A stretch of 64,000 nt of DNA from Bacteroidota bacterium (GTDB lineage: Bacteria; Bacteroidota; Bacteroidia; NS11-12g; UBA955). Where the stretch lies: positions 1 through 64,000 of the forward strand of contig JAUXOK010000026.1 in the NCBI GenBank assembly GCA_030682255.1, given 5' to 3'. Below the pieces are notes generated by a model. It worked only from the letters and a program-made list of their open reading frames with translations. It did not search any database and was not told where the DNA came from. A program made the position numbers and the translations under genes. This document shows, piece after piece, positions 15,718 through 25,851 of the stretch. Positions within the stretch are counted from its first letter, which is position 1, and every line of letters starts with the position of its first letter.

Positions 15718-18516
15718 TTATAATTTATCTTTTAAATATTCTGAAGTATAACTAGCCTTGCAATTTATCAAGTCTTCAGGGGTTCCTTCAAAAACCAATT
15801 GCCCACCAGTGTCACCACCATTAGGCCCCAAATCTATTACCCAATCTGCATACTTAATAACATCTGGATTATGCTCTATTACCAAAACAGTGTGACCTTT
15901 TTTAATCAAGGCGTCAAAACAATGCAACAATTTTTTAATATCATGAAAATGCAATCCTGTTGTTGGTTCATCAAAAACAAAAAAGGTATGATGGTCTTTT
16001 TGATTGCCTTTAGCCAGAAAAGTCGCTAATTTTATTCTTTGAGCTTCTCCGCCACTTAGCGTATTACTTGATTGTCCTAAAGCGACATAACCTAATCCAA
16101 CATTTTGCAAAGTTTCTATTTTATTTACAATAGTTTTTTCATCCTTAAAAAAATCCATTGCTTCATCAACTGTTAATTCCAAAACATCTGATATACTTTT
16201 CCCATGGTAGGTAACTTCCAATATTTCTTCTTTAAATCTTTTTCCTTTGCAATTTTCACAAGGCAAAACTAAATCTGCCATAAATTGCATTTCTATAGTT
16301 TGTTCACCTTCGCCTTTACATTGGTCGCATCTACCGCCATCCACATTAAAAGAAAAATGCGAAGGTTTTAATTTTTTGGACTTTGCTAATGGTAATTCAG
16401 AAAACAAATCTCTGATGCTGTCATAAGCTTTGATGTAGGTAACAGGATTGCTTCTACTTGATTTACCAATAGGATTTTGATCAACCATTTCGATTTCCTT
16501 CAGTAAATTAATTTCACCAGAAATGCGCTCATGTTTCCCTGTTTTTGTCCCAGTATATTGCCCTAATGCCTTACTTAATGCTGGAAATAAAACACTTTTA
16601 ACTAAAGTTGTTTTTCCACTTCCGCTAACTCCCGTAACACAGGTTAACACATTTAAAGGGAATGAAACATTGATGTTTTTTAAATTATTTTCTCTAGCAC
16701 CAACTATATTGATTTTATTTTTCCAAATTCTTCTTTGTAAAGGCACATCAATTTTAAGTACTCCAGATAAATATTGTCCTGTTAAACTATCCTTGGATTT
16801 TAATAAATCTTTGTAAGTTCCGTTAAAAATCAGTGACCCTCCATATATGCCTGCACCCGGACCAATATCAATAACTTGCTCAGCTGCTTTCATTATTTCC
16901 TCTTCATGTTCAACTATAATGACAGAGTTCCCAATTTTTTGTAATTCTTTTAAAACCGTTAATAAATTAGCTGTATCCTTTGGATGCAAACCTATACTTG
17001 GCTCGTCTAAAACATACATACTTCCTGTTAAGCTGCTTCCTAACGAAGTTGCAAGATTAATTCGTTGAGACTCACCACCACTTAAGGTATTGCTTAATCT
17101 ATTCAAGCCCAAATAACCTAAACCTACATTCATTAAAAACCTTAGCCTACTTTTAATTTCTAAAAAAATTCTATTTGCAATAGTTTCGTCTTCTTCTGAA
17201 AGTTTTAAATTTTCAAAATACTCAAAGGCTTTTTGAACCGACATGAGCATAATCTCTTGAATACTCGTATAAATTTTCAATTTTGGATTTTTAGCATCAA
17301 CGGACAGCAATTTAACATATCCTGCATCTTCTCTTAATCGGGTTCCTTTACAAGCATGACATGTGGTTTTTCCCCTGTATCGGCTTAACATCACCCTGTA
17401 TTGTATTTTATAAGATTGCTCCTCAATATTTTTAAAAAAAGCATTAATACCGTTGACACCCTTGCCTCCTTGCCACAATAAATCTATTTCTTTTTCGGTT
17501 AAATCATAATAAGAACGATGGATTGGGAAATCTAAATTTATGGCACTTTTTACAAAAGATTCTTTCCATTCGCTCATTGTTTCACCTTTCCATGGAGCAA
17601 CACAACCTTCATATACACTTAAATTTTTATCTGGAATAACTAAATCCTCATCAATGCCAATTACTTGCCCATACCCTTCACAAGTCTTACAAGCTCCAAT
17701 TGGATTATTAAAACTCAAAAAATCCTTTGTTGGCATTTCAAACACCATGCCATCAGCTTCAAACTTATTAGAAAAATCATGAAATTTGCCTTGATAAGAC
17801 AATACACAAACACCATGTCCTTCCCAAAAGGCACTTTCTATTGAATCTGCAGCTCTACTTAAAAAGTCTTCGTCAGAAAAATCAACACTTAATCTATCTA
17901 ACACTAAAAAACATTGCTTCTTATTGAACCCAACAGTTGTTTTTATATCTTCAATTTTAACAATTTCACCATCAAGCATTAATCTTACAAAACCCTGCTG
18001 AACCAATGAATTTAGCATCACTAGAGCATTGGATTTATCAAAAATCAAAGGAGATAAAATAAGAACCATTTCTCCATCAGACAAAGTTTGTATAAAATTA
18101 ATTACATCTACAGTTGTATGTTTTTTAACCTCATTACCACTAATTGGAGAAATTGTTTTCCCTACTCTTGCAAATAATAATTTTAAATAATCGTATAATT
18201 CTGTGCTAGTTGCAACCGTACTTCTAGGATTTCTGGTATTTACCTTTTGTTCGATGGCAATAGCCGGAGCTAAACCATCAATAAAATCAACTTCGGGCTT
18301 ATTCATTCGTCCCAAAAACTGACGTGCATAACTGCTCAAACTTTCTACATATCGCCTTTGACCTTCGGCAAATAAAGTATCAAAAACTAAGCTACTTTTT
18401 CCACTTCCAGAAACACCTGTAACAACTGTAAATCCTCCCGATGTAATTTCTACATCTATATTTTTTAGATTATGAACCCTTGCGCCTTTAATGACGATAT
18501 TTCTTTGTTTAGCCAC
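15718..18516 (-). CDS. uvrA: Excinuclease ABC subunit A
   Basis: This is the damage-recognition ATPase of nucleotide excision repair; 932 residues matches the family (about 940). Two ABC cassettes are complete: Walker A GVSGSGKSSLVFDTLF and GVSGSGKTTLVKSVLF, and signatures LSGGESQRINLA and LSGGEAQRIKLA. Two zinc sites are present, CKTCEGYG...CHACKGTR and CDQCKGEG...CENCKGKR. The QRRYVESLSSYARQFLGRM segment is diagnostic. The start is GTG at 18516. uvrB is not nearby, although a UvrD-type helicase lies at 25.8 kb. Confidence 0.97.
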   Translation of the reverse strand: MAKQRNIVIKGARVHNLKNIDVEITSGGFTVVTGVSGSGKSSLVFDTLFAEGQRRYVESLSSYARQFLGRMNKPEVDFIDGLAPAIAIEQKVNTRNPRSTVATSTELYDYLKLLFARVGKTISPISGNEVKKHTTVDVINFIQTLSDGEMVLILSPLIFDKSNALVMLNSLVQQGFVRLMLDGEIVKIEDIKTTVGFNKKQCFLVLDRLSVDFSDEDFLSRAADSIESAFWEGHGVCVLSYQGKFHDFSNKFEADGMVFEMPTKDFLSFNNPIGACKTCEGYGQVIGIDEDLVIPDKNLSVYEGCVAPWKGETMSEWKESFVKSAINLDFPIHRSYYDLTEKEIDLLWQGGKGVNGINAFFKNIEEQSYKIQYRVMLSRYRGKTTCHACKGTRLREDAGYVKLLSVDAKNPKLKIYTSIQEIMLMSVQKAFEYFENLKLSEEDETIANRIFLEIKSRLRFLMNVGLGYLGLNRLSNTLSGGESQRINLATSLGSSLTGSMYVLDEPSIGLHPKDTANLLTVLKELQKIGNSVIIVEHEEEIMKAAEQVIDIGPGAGIYGGSLIFNGTYKDLLKSKDSLTGQYLSGVLKIDVPLQRRIWKNKINIVGARENNLKNINVSFPLNVLTCVTGVSGSGKTTLVKSVLFPALSKALGQYTGTKTGKHERISGEINLLKEIEMVDQNPIGKSSRSNPVTYIKAYDSIRDLFSELPLAKSKKLKPSHFSFNVDGGRCDQCKGEGEQTIEMQFMADLVLPCENCKGKRFKEEILEVTYHGKSISDVLELTVDEAMDFFKDEKTIVNKIETLQNVGLGYVALGQSSNTLSGGEAQRIKLATFLAKGNQKDHHTFFVFDEPTTGLHFHDIKKLLHCFDALIKKGHTVLVIEHNPDVIKYADWVIDLGPNGGDTGGQLVFEGTPEDLINCKASYTSEYLKDKL

Positions 18517-18533
18517 AATAAATCACCAACGCG

Positions 18534-18541
18534 CAAAGGTA
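18534..18541 (-). promoter_or_regulatory. Candidate -7 element for uvrA
   Basis: The minus strand reads TACCTTTG followed by CGCG, an exact TAnnTTTG match 17 bp upstream of the GTG start. Confidence 0.45.
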
Positions 18542-18579
18542 ATGAATTGTTTGCTTAGTCATATGAGATAATAGTATCT

Positions 18580-20928
18580 TTAATTTTTCGTTAACCTTGT
18601 CAAATACTTTTCTCCATTCTTTTTAATGACATTTAGAAAATATAACCCATTTCTAAGTTCAGACAAATTTACAACAGTTGAATTTTCATCAAGCTCTTTT
18701 ATTGCAATTTGATAAATTATTTTACCCTGAATATCTGTTAAATAAATCTGGCTATATGCACTCATTTTTTGTTGAGTTTCTATTGTTAGATTCATATTAG
18801 TTGGATTTGGAAAAACCCCTTTTATTTCGTTCCCATTGACAAGTTTTTCAATCTGAATTACAGGACTATAATTATAAGAACCATCTAAATCCACAATTTT
18901 CAATTTATAAAATACAGTTTTTCGATTACCAGGGAACTGATCTACAAAGTGATAATCAACTAACATATCATATTGATTTTTAGCATCAACTCTTCCAATC
19001 TCATGAAAATTCACCTCATCATAAGACCTCATGATGGCATAATAAAAAACATTTTCTTCGGAAGCCACTTTCCAATTCATTTTATTTTCAAATTGATAAT
19101 TTATCCCTTCAAAACTTATCAATCGTATAGGCAATGCAATACAATTAGGCACTATCCTAACTGTATCTGTTGAAACCTGACATAAGTTATTAGTAACTCG
19201 CCAAACCAATACATAACTTGATGAAGAATCTCCCGTAAAAAGAGCTGTAGGATTATTGACATTATCTATACTCCCCCCAACACCAGAAATTATTTGCCAA
19301 GTTCCAATAGAATTTGGTCCTAAAGGTTCAGCGCTTAACATGATTGGCCCGCAATACACATCATCTGAACCCGCTTGAGAAACTGTTGAGCCAATTAAAT
19401 TGTGAAGTGAAATAGTTGCATTGATCACACCTGCGCCCCCACTTGTTGCGCCATTTGCAATAAATTCAGTTAATGCAGCAGAAGATGTTGTGCCATTGCT
19501 TCCTCCATTTGCTGTTCTTGTTGGTGAGCCCCCAGAAATGGCAATATAACCTCCTCCTCCTCCTCCTCCTGGACCCTCAGATTCGTTGTTGGTGATTAAT
19601 TGGTTTCCACCATTGCCGCCATTTGCTCGAAGTGTATATCCATTATTGATGTTAGCTGCAGAAGCAAATATAATGGAACCACCACCACCACCACCACCTG
19701 GCGCATCGTTATGATTGGGTAAAGTATTACCTCCATTACCTCCATTAGCCGTTAACATACCATTATTTGAATGAAAGGTGCCATAATGCAGTATATAGAT
19801 TAATCCTCCACCAGCAGCACCACCATTGGCAGCGCTGTTATTGCCGTCTCCGGCTCCACCACCACCACCCATAAAAATACGACCGCCTGAATAATCAAGT
19901 GGTCGACCTCCATATCCGCCAACATTTTGTCTCCTGTTGCCTCCCCAAGCAGCATCACCTGGAGGAACTGATGTTGCGTTTTGATCGCTCGAGCCAAAAG
20001 TATAACCTCCTCTACCACCACCTGATGATGTATTGGTTGAAAAACTCCCTCCCTCTAAATTCCAAGCTGTTGCCCAACTTGAAGGCGATGCAACAGGGTT
20101 GCCTTGGCCATTCCATGCAGAAATGCTACCAGCATTTGCACCACCACCGCCACCAGCATTGTGAGTGTTTCCTCCACCACCACCATTTGCTGGCGCTCCT
20201 CTTCCATATCTCCCATTTAAGGCATCATAATCAGTTGTAAAACCTGCAATACTTTCTCCTTTTTCTCCACCATCTAAAGAATCTGTAGATCTGAATAATG
20301 TTGTTATTGGATTAGCCGCTCCTTGTGTATAGTTATCTTGAATGCCTCCTCTAAATCCTAATTGATCTACATTAATTTGGCTGGTTGAAGCATGATCCAT
20401 CCTTAATTGCCCCTGAATTTCAAGCGCGACAACACCACCTACTCTTCCATTCCATGCAGGAGCAATTATTGAGCTACTGGATCTAATTCTCAAGTCTGTA
20501 TATCTAGGAACTCTAATGATTTGAACTTTTCCAGAGGCTGTATAATTGTTGGTTAAGGGTATTGCAAGATTTATTATGTTGCTGCCTGAAACAGATGCAA
20601 CACATCGTGTTTCGTGCAATCCAGCACTGTTGTAGCTAGTTATACTGCCATATGATGAATTGTTGGTTGTGTTAATAGTTGCTCCTTGCATTTGGATTAT
20701 CATTATCATGTCGCCTGTTGTTAAGTTGCTCGAAAAAGCACCACCACTCATGGTGTTGCTATTTACTGTTAGCGAGGTGGCTCCTGCTATTGCATTTGAA
20801 GTAAGGTAAGTATAGGTGTTTACAATTGTATTTAATGAAGCAATATTGCCAGCGCCTAAACTCCCCATCTGAGCTGATAGATGTACATAAAAGGATAATA
20901 AAATAAAAAGCAGTAGTTTATTTTTCAT
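18580..20928 (-). CDS. Secreted glycine-rich protein with T9SS type A sorting domain
   Basis: The 782-residue protein has a signal peptide (KNKLLLFILLSFYVHLSAQ), an N-terminal beta-rich region to about residue 220, and a long Gly/Asn/Ser-rich region to about 500 with many GGGGGG runs and repeated ANGGNGGN motifs. An Ig-like segment and an Fn3-like segment (LISFEGINYQFENKMNWKVA) follow. The type A sorting domain occupies the last 75 residues (GVFPNPTNMNLTIETQQK ... GLYFLNVIKKNGEK). The glycine-rich part probably forms an extended or stacked beta structure on the cell surface. Upstream is a 180-bp AT-rich gap. Confidence 0.88.
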   Translation of the reverse strand: MKNKLLLFILLSFYVHLSAQMGSLGAGNIASLNTIVNTYTYLTSNAIAGATSLTVNSNTMSGGAFSSNLTTGDMIMIIQMQGATINTTNNSSYGSITSYNSAGLHETRCVASVSGSNIINLAIPLTNNYTASGKVQIIRVPRYTDLRIRSSSSIIAPAWNGRVGGVVALEIQGQLRMDHASTSQINVDQLGFRGGIQDNYTQGAANPITTLFRSTDSLDGGEKGESIAGFTTDYDALNGRYGRGAPANGGGGGNTHNAGGGGGANAGSISAWNGQGNPVASPSSWATAWNLEGGSFSTNTSSGGGRGGYTFGSSDQNATSVPPGDAAWGGNRRQNVGGYGGRPLDYSGGRIFMGGGGGAGDGNNSAANGGAAGGGLIYILHYGTFHSNNGMLTANGGNGGNTLPNHNDAPGGGGGGGSIIFASAANINNGYTLRANGGNGGNQLITNNESEGPGGGGGGGYIAISGGSPTRTANGGSNGTTSSAALTEFIANGATSGGAGVINATISLHNLIGSTVSQAGSDDVYCGPIMLSAEPLGPNSIGTWQIISGVGGSIDNVNNPTALFTGDSSSSYVLVWRVTNNLCQVSTDTVRIVPNCIALPIRLISFEGINYQFENKMNWKVASEENVFYYAIMRSYDEVNFHEIGRVDAKNQYDMLVDYHFVDQFPGNRKTVFYKLKIVDLDGSYNYSPVIQIEKLVNGNEIKGVFPNPTNMNLTIETQQKMSAYSQIYLTDIQGKIIYQIAIKELDENSTVVNLSELRNGLYFLNVIKKNGEKYLTRLTKN

Positions 20929-21109
20929 AAGATTTGTGATTTAGTCTTACGAATATACAATATCATTTCATTGTTTCAGAAAATACCTTAAAAATAAATA
21001 AAACATAAACATCTTAATTTCAAATACTTAACACAAATTAACGCATAGTACAATTAACTTAATAAGTTTAAAAACTTAAGAAAAAACGTCATTTATTTAA
21101 ATTAATATA

Positions 21110-23062
21110 CTAACTTTTAGCAAACTTAGCAGTAATGGTATGACCATCCTTTTTTAATATATTTATAAAATACAATCCTTTACTTAAGTCTGAAACATCA
21201 AAACTAAATGTTTTAGATTCTGAATCAAACAATGAAAAAGATTTAATAAGTTGACCTTTTGAATTAAAAATTAAAATTTGATTAATCAATCTTCCACTTA
21301 TTTTGGTTTCAATATTTATATCACTATTTGCCGGATTTGGATTAATGGATTTAATATCAGGATGAACCTGGCTCCTTTCAATCACATCAACAGAACTAGT
21401 TTTAAAACTACCATCATTTTCATTGATTTTTAATTGATAATAGATAATTTCAACATTAACATTGTATGTATAGTCGTGATATAAATATTGATTGGTTTGG
21501 GCGTTGTTGTTTGGATTTAAAGTTGCTATTTTTTCAAAATTCAAACCATCATAAGAACGCATAACATCAAAACTAGTGATTCTAGATTCCTCTGCGGAAA
21601 CCCATTTCACTTCTATTAATCTATTGCGTTTAACGGCTTTGAAATCTAATAAACTCAAGGGTAGTGCTGCATAAATATTTGTAGATGTGTTATTTACAAT
21701 CCTTCTGTTGCAACCATCTGAAACTATGCAAGTAATTACACAATTACTATCTAGGTTTAACGTGTCTGGGGTAAAAGTAGTAGTACTTGCATATCTATTT
21801 GCAAATGTACCACTGCAAGAAGAACTCCATTCATAAGACAAAGTTGCACCCACAGGGGAAGATGCATTAACACTAACATTATAAGAGTTGTTAGTAAACA
21901 TAATAGATGGCACACCCACTGATAACAACGCTGGATTTTTATCCCCCATTGCAATTAATGAAAAATTAAAAAACTGCCTTACTGCAGATATATTTTCAGC
22001 AGTAGTAAATCTAGATGAGCCAGATCTTGTTAATGCTATATCATGACCACCTTGATACATGACTAATCCATTGCTTGTTTGACCAAACCCCCTTCCATAC
22101 AATGTAACAGCTGCGGGTCCATTTGGGAAAGATGAAACGTTGCTTTGGGTTGAGTCATAACAGCCAATTTTAGTAGTGTTTCTCCATCCAGAACCTGCCC
22201 CTGCAACAGGAATAAAAATTTGTTCTGAACCATTTAAATGCGCACCATCTTCTTTGCCAATCATCTGAAATACAGGATCATCAACCCTTGCAGAAATTGG
22301 TGAACCATTGTAACTTGCTCTATTAAAAAAGTAATTATAAGGCGGAGTACCATCTGCATGTGACATGTAATCTATTAATCCATTATTAGATAGAAAATTC
22401 ATTCTTTGAGCTGAATTAGAAGGATTTACTAAATTTTCTAATACGCTGACAGCATGGCACATTGCAAAAATTGCCCCTCTGTTATTAATATTCCAAGTTC
22501 TAAGGTTGCTATGGTCTGCCCACGTTGGATCAGCATGAGGCATTACAAAAATATCATCACAAGCACCTAAAGAGGATGGCGATTTTAAATTATAGGATGT
22601 GTTAGGAATACCAGCCAAAGGATACATGTCTATGGCAACATTGGAATTAGTTGAATTAATTGTCCAATTGGGCATAGAATTTAAATGATAGGTGACAATT
22701 AAATCCTCGTCAGAAACCAACGTATCTAAAACAACACCTTGAGTTACCCAATAGGCTAGTCTGGAGAGAGTGGTTGAGTTTATATATTGTTTTGGAATTA
22801 AAAAAGGTCCTCCGGAATATCGAACATTGTTATGAATAAAATCAAAGCTGTCTTTTGGTTTACCTTGTCTTATAATCCATTTAACAGACACATCGTAATT
22901 ATTGACTAAGTCATAAATCAAACCATATGGTTTTAGTCCATTACCAACTGTTTGTGGAATAACACCCATGTTAACAATGTACGACCCTCTAGGAAATGTC
23001 ATAATCTGTGACATCAAAGTAATTGTAAATAAAAATGTGATTATTAGTAATATATTTTTCAT
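21110..23062 (-). CDS. Secreted protein with amidotransferase-like N-terminal domain and T9SS type A sorting domain
   Basis: The 650-residue protein has a signal peptide (KNILLIITFLFTITLMSQ). Residues 30-375 form a domain with PHADPTWADHS, NNRGAIFAMCHAVSVLENLV and MYQGGHDIALTR; the Cys in a sharp GAIFAMCHA turn recalls the nucleophile elbow of class I glutamine amidotransferase-like folds. This is inference from pattern only. An Ig-like module, an Fn3-like module (LLDFKAVKRNRLIEVKWVS) and a type A sorting domain (SINPNPANSDINIETK ... KGLYFINILKKDG) follow. It has the same C-terminal architecture as the neighbour at 18.6 kb, so both are probably surface-exported. Confidence 0.82.
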   Translation of the reverse strand: MKNILLIITFLFTITLMSQIMTFPRGSYIVNMGVIPQTVGNGLKPYGLIYDLVNNYDVSVKWIIRQGKPKDSFDFIHNNVRYSGGPFLIPKQYINSTTLSRLAYWVTQGVVLDTLVSDEDLIVTYHLNSMPNWTINSTNSNVAIDMYPLAGIPNTSYNLKSPSSLGACDDIFVMPHADPTWADHSNLRTWNINNRGAIFAMCHAVSVLENLVNPSNSAQRMNFLSNNGLIDYMSHADGTPPYNYFFNRASYNGSPISARVDDPVFQMIGKEDGAHLNGSEQIFIPVAGAGSGWRNTTKIGCYDSTQSNVSSFPNGPAAVTLYGRGFGQTSNGLVMYQGGHDIALTRSGSSRFTTAENISAVRQFFNFSLIAMGDKNPALLSVGVPSIMFTNNSYNVSVNASSPVGATLSYEWSSSCSGTFANRYASTTTFTPDTLNLDSNCVITCIVSDGCNRRIVNNTSTNIYAALPLSLLDFKAVKRNRLIEVKWVSAEESRITSFDVMRSYDGLNFEKIATLNPNNNAQTNQYLYHDYTYNVNVEIIYYQLKINENDGSFKTSSVDVIERSQVHPDIKSINPNPANSDINIETKISGRLINQILIFNSKGQLIKSFSLFDSESKTFSFDVSDLSKGLYFINILKKDGHTITAKFAKS

Positions 23063-23086
23063 AAGTAATAAGTAAATTTAGTGTTA

Positions 23087-23094
23087 CAAACTTA
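23087..23094 (-). promoter_or_regulatory. Candidate -7 element for the 21.1 kb T9SS gene
   Basis: The minus strand reads TAAGTTTG followed by TAACAC, an exact TAnnTTTG match 24 bp upstream of the ATG. Confidence 0.4.
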
Positions 23095-23941
23095 ACTTGT
23101 TTTTAGTTTTTTTAAAAATTTAATTAAAATAACATTATAACACAACAAATTGATTATCAAATATTTAAAACCTTTATAATAGGTGGTATTAAAGTACCAT
23201 TAGGCTAATTATACTACAAAATTCTTCCTGTTTATTTATTTTCGAATGAATTAAAATAAATTGATTAAATAATAATTAAAACTTTTAAATGAATGGTCAT
23301 TTGATTCATTGTTTTAAAGTCTTAACCTATGGTATTTTTGTATTTAAAAATATCATCAAAAAACTTGTGAAATACCAATTCAACATTTAAAATGATATCG
23401 TAATTTCATTCAAAATGGACTAATTTCAGCATAGCCTCTTTCACTATTTTTATGTATATTATGCATATATTTATTAAAAGTCAATATACTTGTCATTCAA
23501 CATAGACATTATGCATTATCTTAAGATTATCTTTGTATAAAAATAAATAATACAGACAAAACATCAAAACAAAATAAATAGTTGCTTGATTTTTTTTAAC
23601 TTTTTTAATTTGACTCAACCATAAAACATGATTAAACCATAATTGACAAGCCTAATTTAAGACTGGAGGATTATGATGGCTAAATCCAATAATAAGATGA
23701 TGACAAGTAATGACTTTTTCATATGTTTGTTGATTATAGAATCAAATATATGACAAAAATTAAATTTACAAAAGAAATTAAAAATATTTGACATAAATCA
23801 ATATATTGAAAATCAATACCTTAGAGTCTATTTTGCATGTAGTATATTTTACTAATCAGTTTAAAATACTACAAAATTCTTCTTGAAAATCAATTGAATT
23901 TAGAATTAATGGCTCTTTATTATTTTGATTTTAAGAATAAA
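23095..23941. other. Long AT-rich intergenic gap, no gene seen
   Basis: About 850 bp with frequent stops in all frames. A 20-bp sequence beginning ATACTACAAAATTCTTC occurs at 23211-23230 and again, with one mismatch, at 23866-23885 in the same orientation. A 26-codon frame with a GGAGG upstream lies at 23673-23753, but nothing supports it as a gene. No terminator or RNA structure is obvious. Confidence 0.6.
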
Positions 23942-25315
23942 TCATAAAGTTATTTTGACATATTTATGTTGATGCAATGCAATAATTTGTTGAATATCCC
24001 GATTGTGGGAATACTTCTTAACGCATGAAATTAATTCGTCAATTTTTGGCTCGTTGAATTGAATATCAATATACCCAAATCCCTTATATTGACCGTTACA
24101 TATATAAACTACTCCCTTTTCAAAAGCATGGCGACCCTCACCTATCATTATCAATTGTTCGTTTAAAAAACTATACTTATTTAACATGTCGTCAAACCTT
24201 TCATTGTATAAATCTGTAGGTTCTGAATTAATACAAGCTCCTTCGCATTTATGAATTTGGTGATAAAAACAAGGCCCCTTAATTGCATTTAAGTTCATTT
24301 TAGATAAACAGAGTGCATATTTATCCGTTAGTTGATATAAATAAGCATTCATTTTTGATAAACTATCCATTGTAAAAACTGCTTCCCTTAATTCATTATA
24401 CTTATCTATTCTCAAGTTTTTATATCCATTTATATCTGTATTGACATAAGCAGCAAACAATGGCACAGTTCTACTCTTTTTTTGAGAAATATTATAAATG
24501 GGTTTGAGTTTTTTAATTTCATCAGACTCTAATAATAGGGCAATAAGTTCATTCCCTGTGTTTTCGTAACTAATATCGGCAATATCAGTTTTCATTTGCA
24601 AAGCTCTCCTACTCCCTTTAGAACCAATAGCAAAATGTTGTTCAATCCTTTTTTTGATGTTTTTGCCTTTCCCTATATAAATAACTTCACCTGCATGGTT
24701 ATAAAAATAATAAACACCCGTTATATTGTCTGGTATTTGGCTATATACGTTTAAATCCAAAAGTGGTGGTATTTTGGTTTGCCCGATAGCTTCATTATAC
24801 CAATCCATATTTTCAGCAGCAAGTTGTTTAACAATTTTTTGAAATAAAAAACTTGTCGCTTTGGCATCACCCATTGCGCGATGTCTATTCTCAATTGAAA
24901 TTGACAATGATTCACATAATTTTCCTAAGCTATATGAAGTTAAATTTTTAAAAACCTTTCTACTTAATCTTACAGTACACAGAGTTTGTCGTTGATAAAC
25001 ATAACCCAAATCCTTGAATGCTGCTCTAACAAATGAATAATCAAATCTAACATTATGAGCTACAAAAACGGCTTGATCTGTTAATTCAACTAACCGTTTA
25101 GCAATTTCATGAAACATAGGTGCATCTCTTACCATTTCATCTGAAATCCCTGTAATTTGAGTTATACCGAATGGGATTCTAATTTTGGGGTTAATTAGAG
25201 TTTCAAAAGTTTCTATCACTTTTTCACCATCATGAATCACAACAGCAATTTCTGTTATTTTATCCTTGTCTGGATTTCCGCCTGTTGTTTCAATATCAAT
25301 AATTGCAAATAAAAT
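23942..25315 (-). CDS. DEDDh exonuclease fused to GIY-YIG (UvrC/Cho-like) nuclease; start codon out of frame with nearest ATG
   Basis: Residues 1-170 form a DnaQ-like exonuclease: Exo I FAIIDIETTGGNP, Exo II VAHNVRFDYSF and Exo III HRAMGDAKAT. Residues 195-280 form a GIY-YIG domain (GVYYFYNHAGEVIYIGKGKN, KKRIEQHF), followed by a Cys-containing UvrC-like region (CFYHQIHKCEGAC). Such fusions are known, including in Bacteroidota, and are presumed to act in DNA repair. The frame needed for Exo I has no ATG, GTG or TTG upstream before a stop; the only candidate is ATT at 25315. The natural ATG at 25320 is in another frame, separated by a TATTT duplication. A start at the GTG at 25240 would delete Exo I. 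Confidence 0.8.
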   Translation of the reverse strand: MLFAIIDIETTGGNPDKDKITEIAVVIHDGEKVIETFETLINPKIRIPFGITQITGISDEMVRDAPMFHEIAKRLVELTDQAVFVAHNVRFDYSFVRAAFKDLGYVYQRQTLCTVRLSRKVFKNLTSYSLGKLCESLSISIENRHRAMGDAKATSFLFQKIVKQLAAENMDWYNEAIGQTKIPPLLDLNVYSQIPDNITGVYYFYNHAGEVIYIGKGKNIKKRIEQHFAIGSKGSRRALQMKTDIADISYENTGNELIALLLESDEIKKLKPIYNISQKKSRTVPLFAAYVNTDINGYKNLRIDKYNELREAVFTMDSLSKMNAYLYQLTDKYALCLSKMNLNAIKGPCFYHQIHKCEGACINSEPTDLYNERFDDMLNKYSFLNEQLIMIGEGRHAFEKGVVYICNGQYKGFGYIDIQFNEPKIDELISCVKKYSHNRDIQQIIALHQHKYVKITL

Positions 25316-25467
25316 AACATTACAATTTTAATCCAAAAATTCTTTATTTACCCAAAATAAAAAAACTAAATATGTTAACAAATTAATCAACAATACACTA
25401 TTTTATTGACAATAGATAGTTGAGAAAAAAAACAATATTTTTCAACAAAGTTCAATAATTTTGTAAC

Positions 25468-25851
25468 ATGAGAAAATTCGCCATTTATGGCTCCCTATTT
25501 ATAATATTAGGCTTTGTTATCTATTTTGCAATTTGTAGTTACACATACAGCGATGGGAGTAGAACTGGCATATTAATGAAATTTTCAAAAAAAGGGTTCT
25601 TATTTAAAACATACGAAGGTGATATTAATGTAGGATTCATCAATACTAATATGGCAGGATTAACCGCCAATGTTTTTCATTTTAGCGTAGAAAAAAACGA
25701 AAAATCAACCATCCAAACTTTAGAAAATGCTGAAGGCAAGATGATTAAGATTTTTTACAAAGAAAAATTAAAGGCTATGTCTTGGCAAGGAGAAACAAAT
25801 TATTTAATCTACAAAGTTGAATTTATAAAAAATAACAAAACTGATGACTAA
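25468..25851 (+). CDS. Small membrane-anchored protein of unknown function
   Basis: The 127-residue protein has one N-terminal helix (AIYGSLFIILGFVIYFAICSY) and a compact domain beginning YSDGSRTGILMKFSKKG, with an ENAEGKMIKIFYKEKL segment near the end. Similar short proteins occur in Bacteroidota genomes; I know no tested function. It overlaps the helicase gene by 8 bp, so the two are probably co-translated. A TAATTTTG element lies 4 bp before the ATG. Confidence 0.75.
   Translation: MRKFAIYGSLFIILGFVIYFAICSYTYSDGSRTGILMKFSKKGFLFKTYEGDINVGFINTNMAGLTANVFHFSVEKNEKSTIQTLENAEGKMIKIFYKEKLKAMSWQGETNYLIYKVEFIKNNKTDD

Noticed and set aside
19800-20240. Long frames opposite the glycine-rich region (His- or Val-rich peptides)
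   Set aside because: They are low-complexity shadows of the GGN-rich codons; the sense strand has a signal peptide and sorting domain.
23673-23753. 26-codon frame with a GGAGG a few bases upstream
   Set aside because: Neighbouring genes do not use Shine-Dalgarno sites, and the peptide has no recognisable composition; one purine-rich match is likely chance.
23211-23885. 20-bp near-identical direct repeat at 23211 and 23866
   Set aside because: Short, A+T-rich and without other flanking similarity; too weak to call an insertion boundary.
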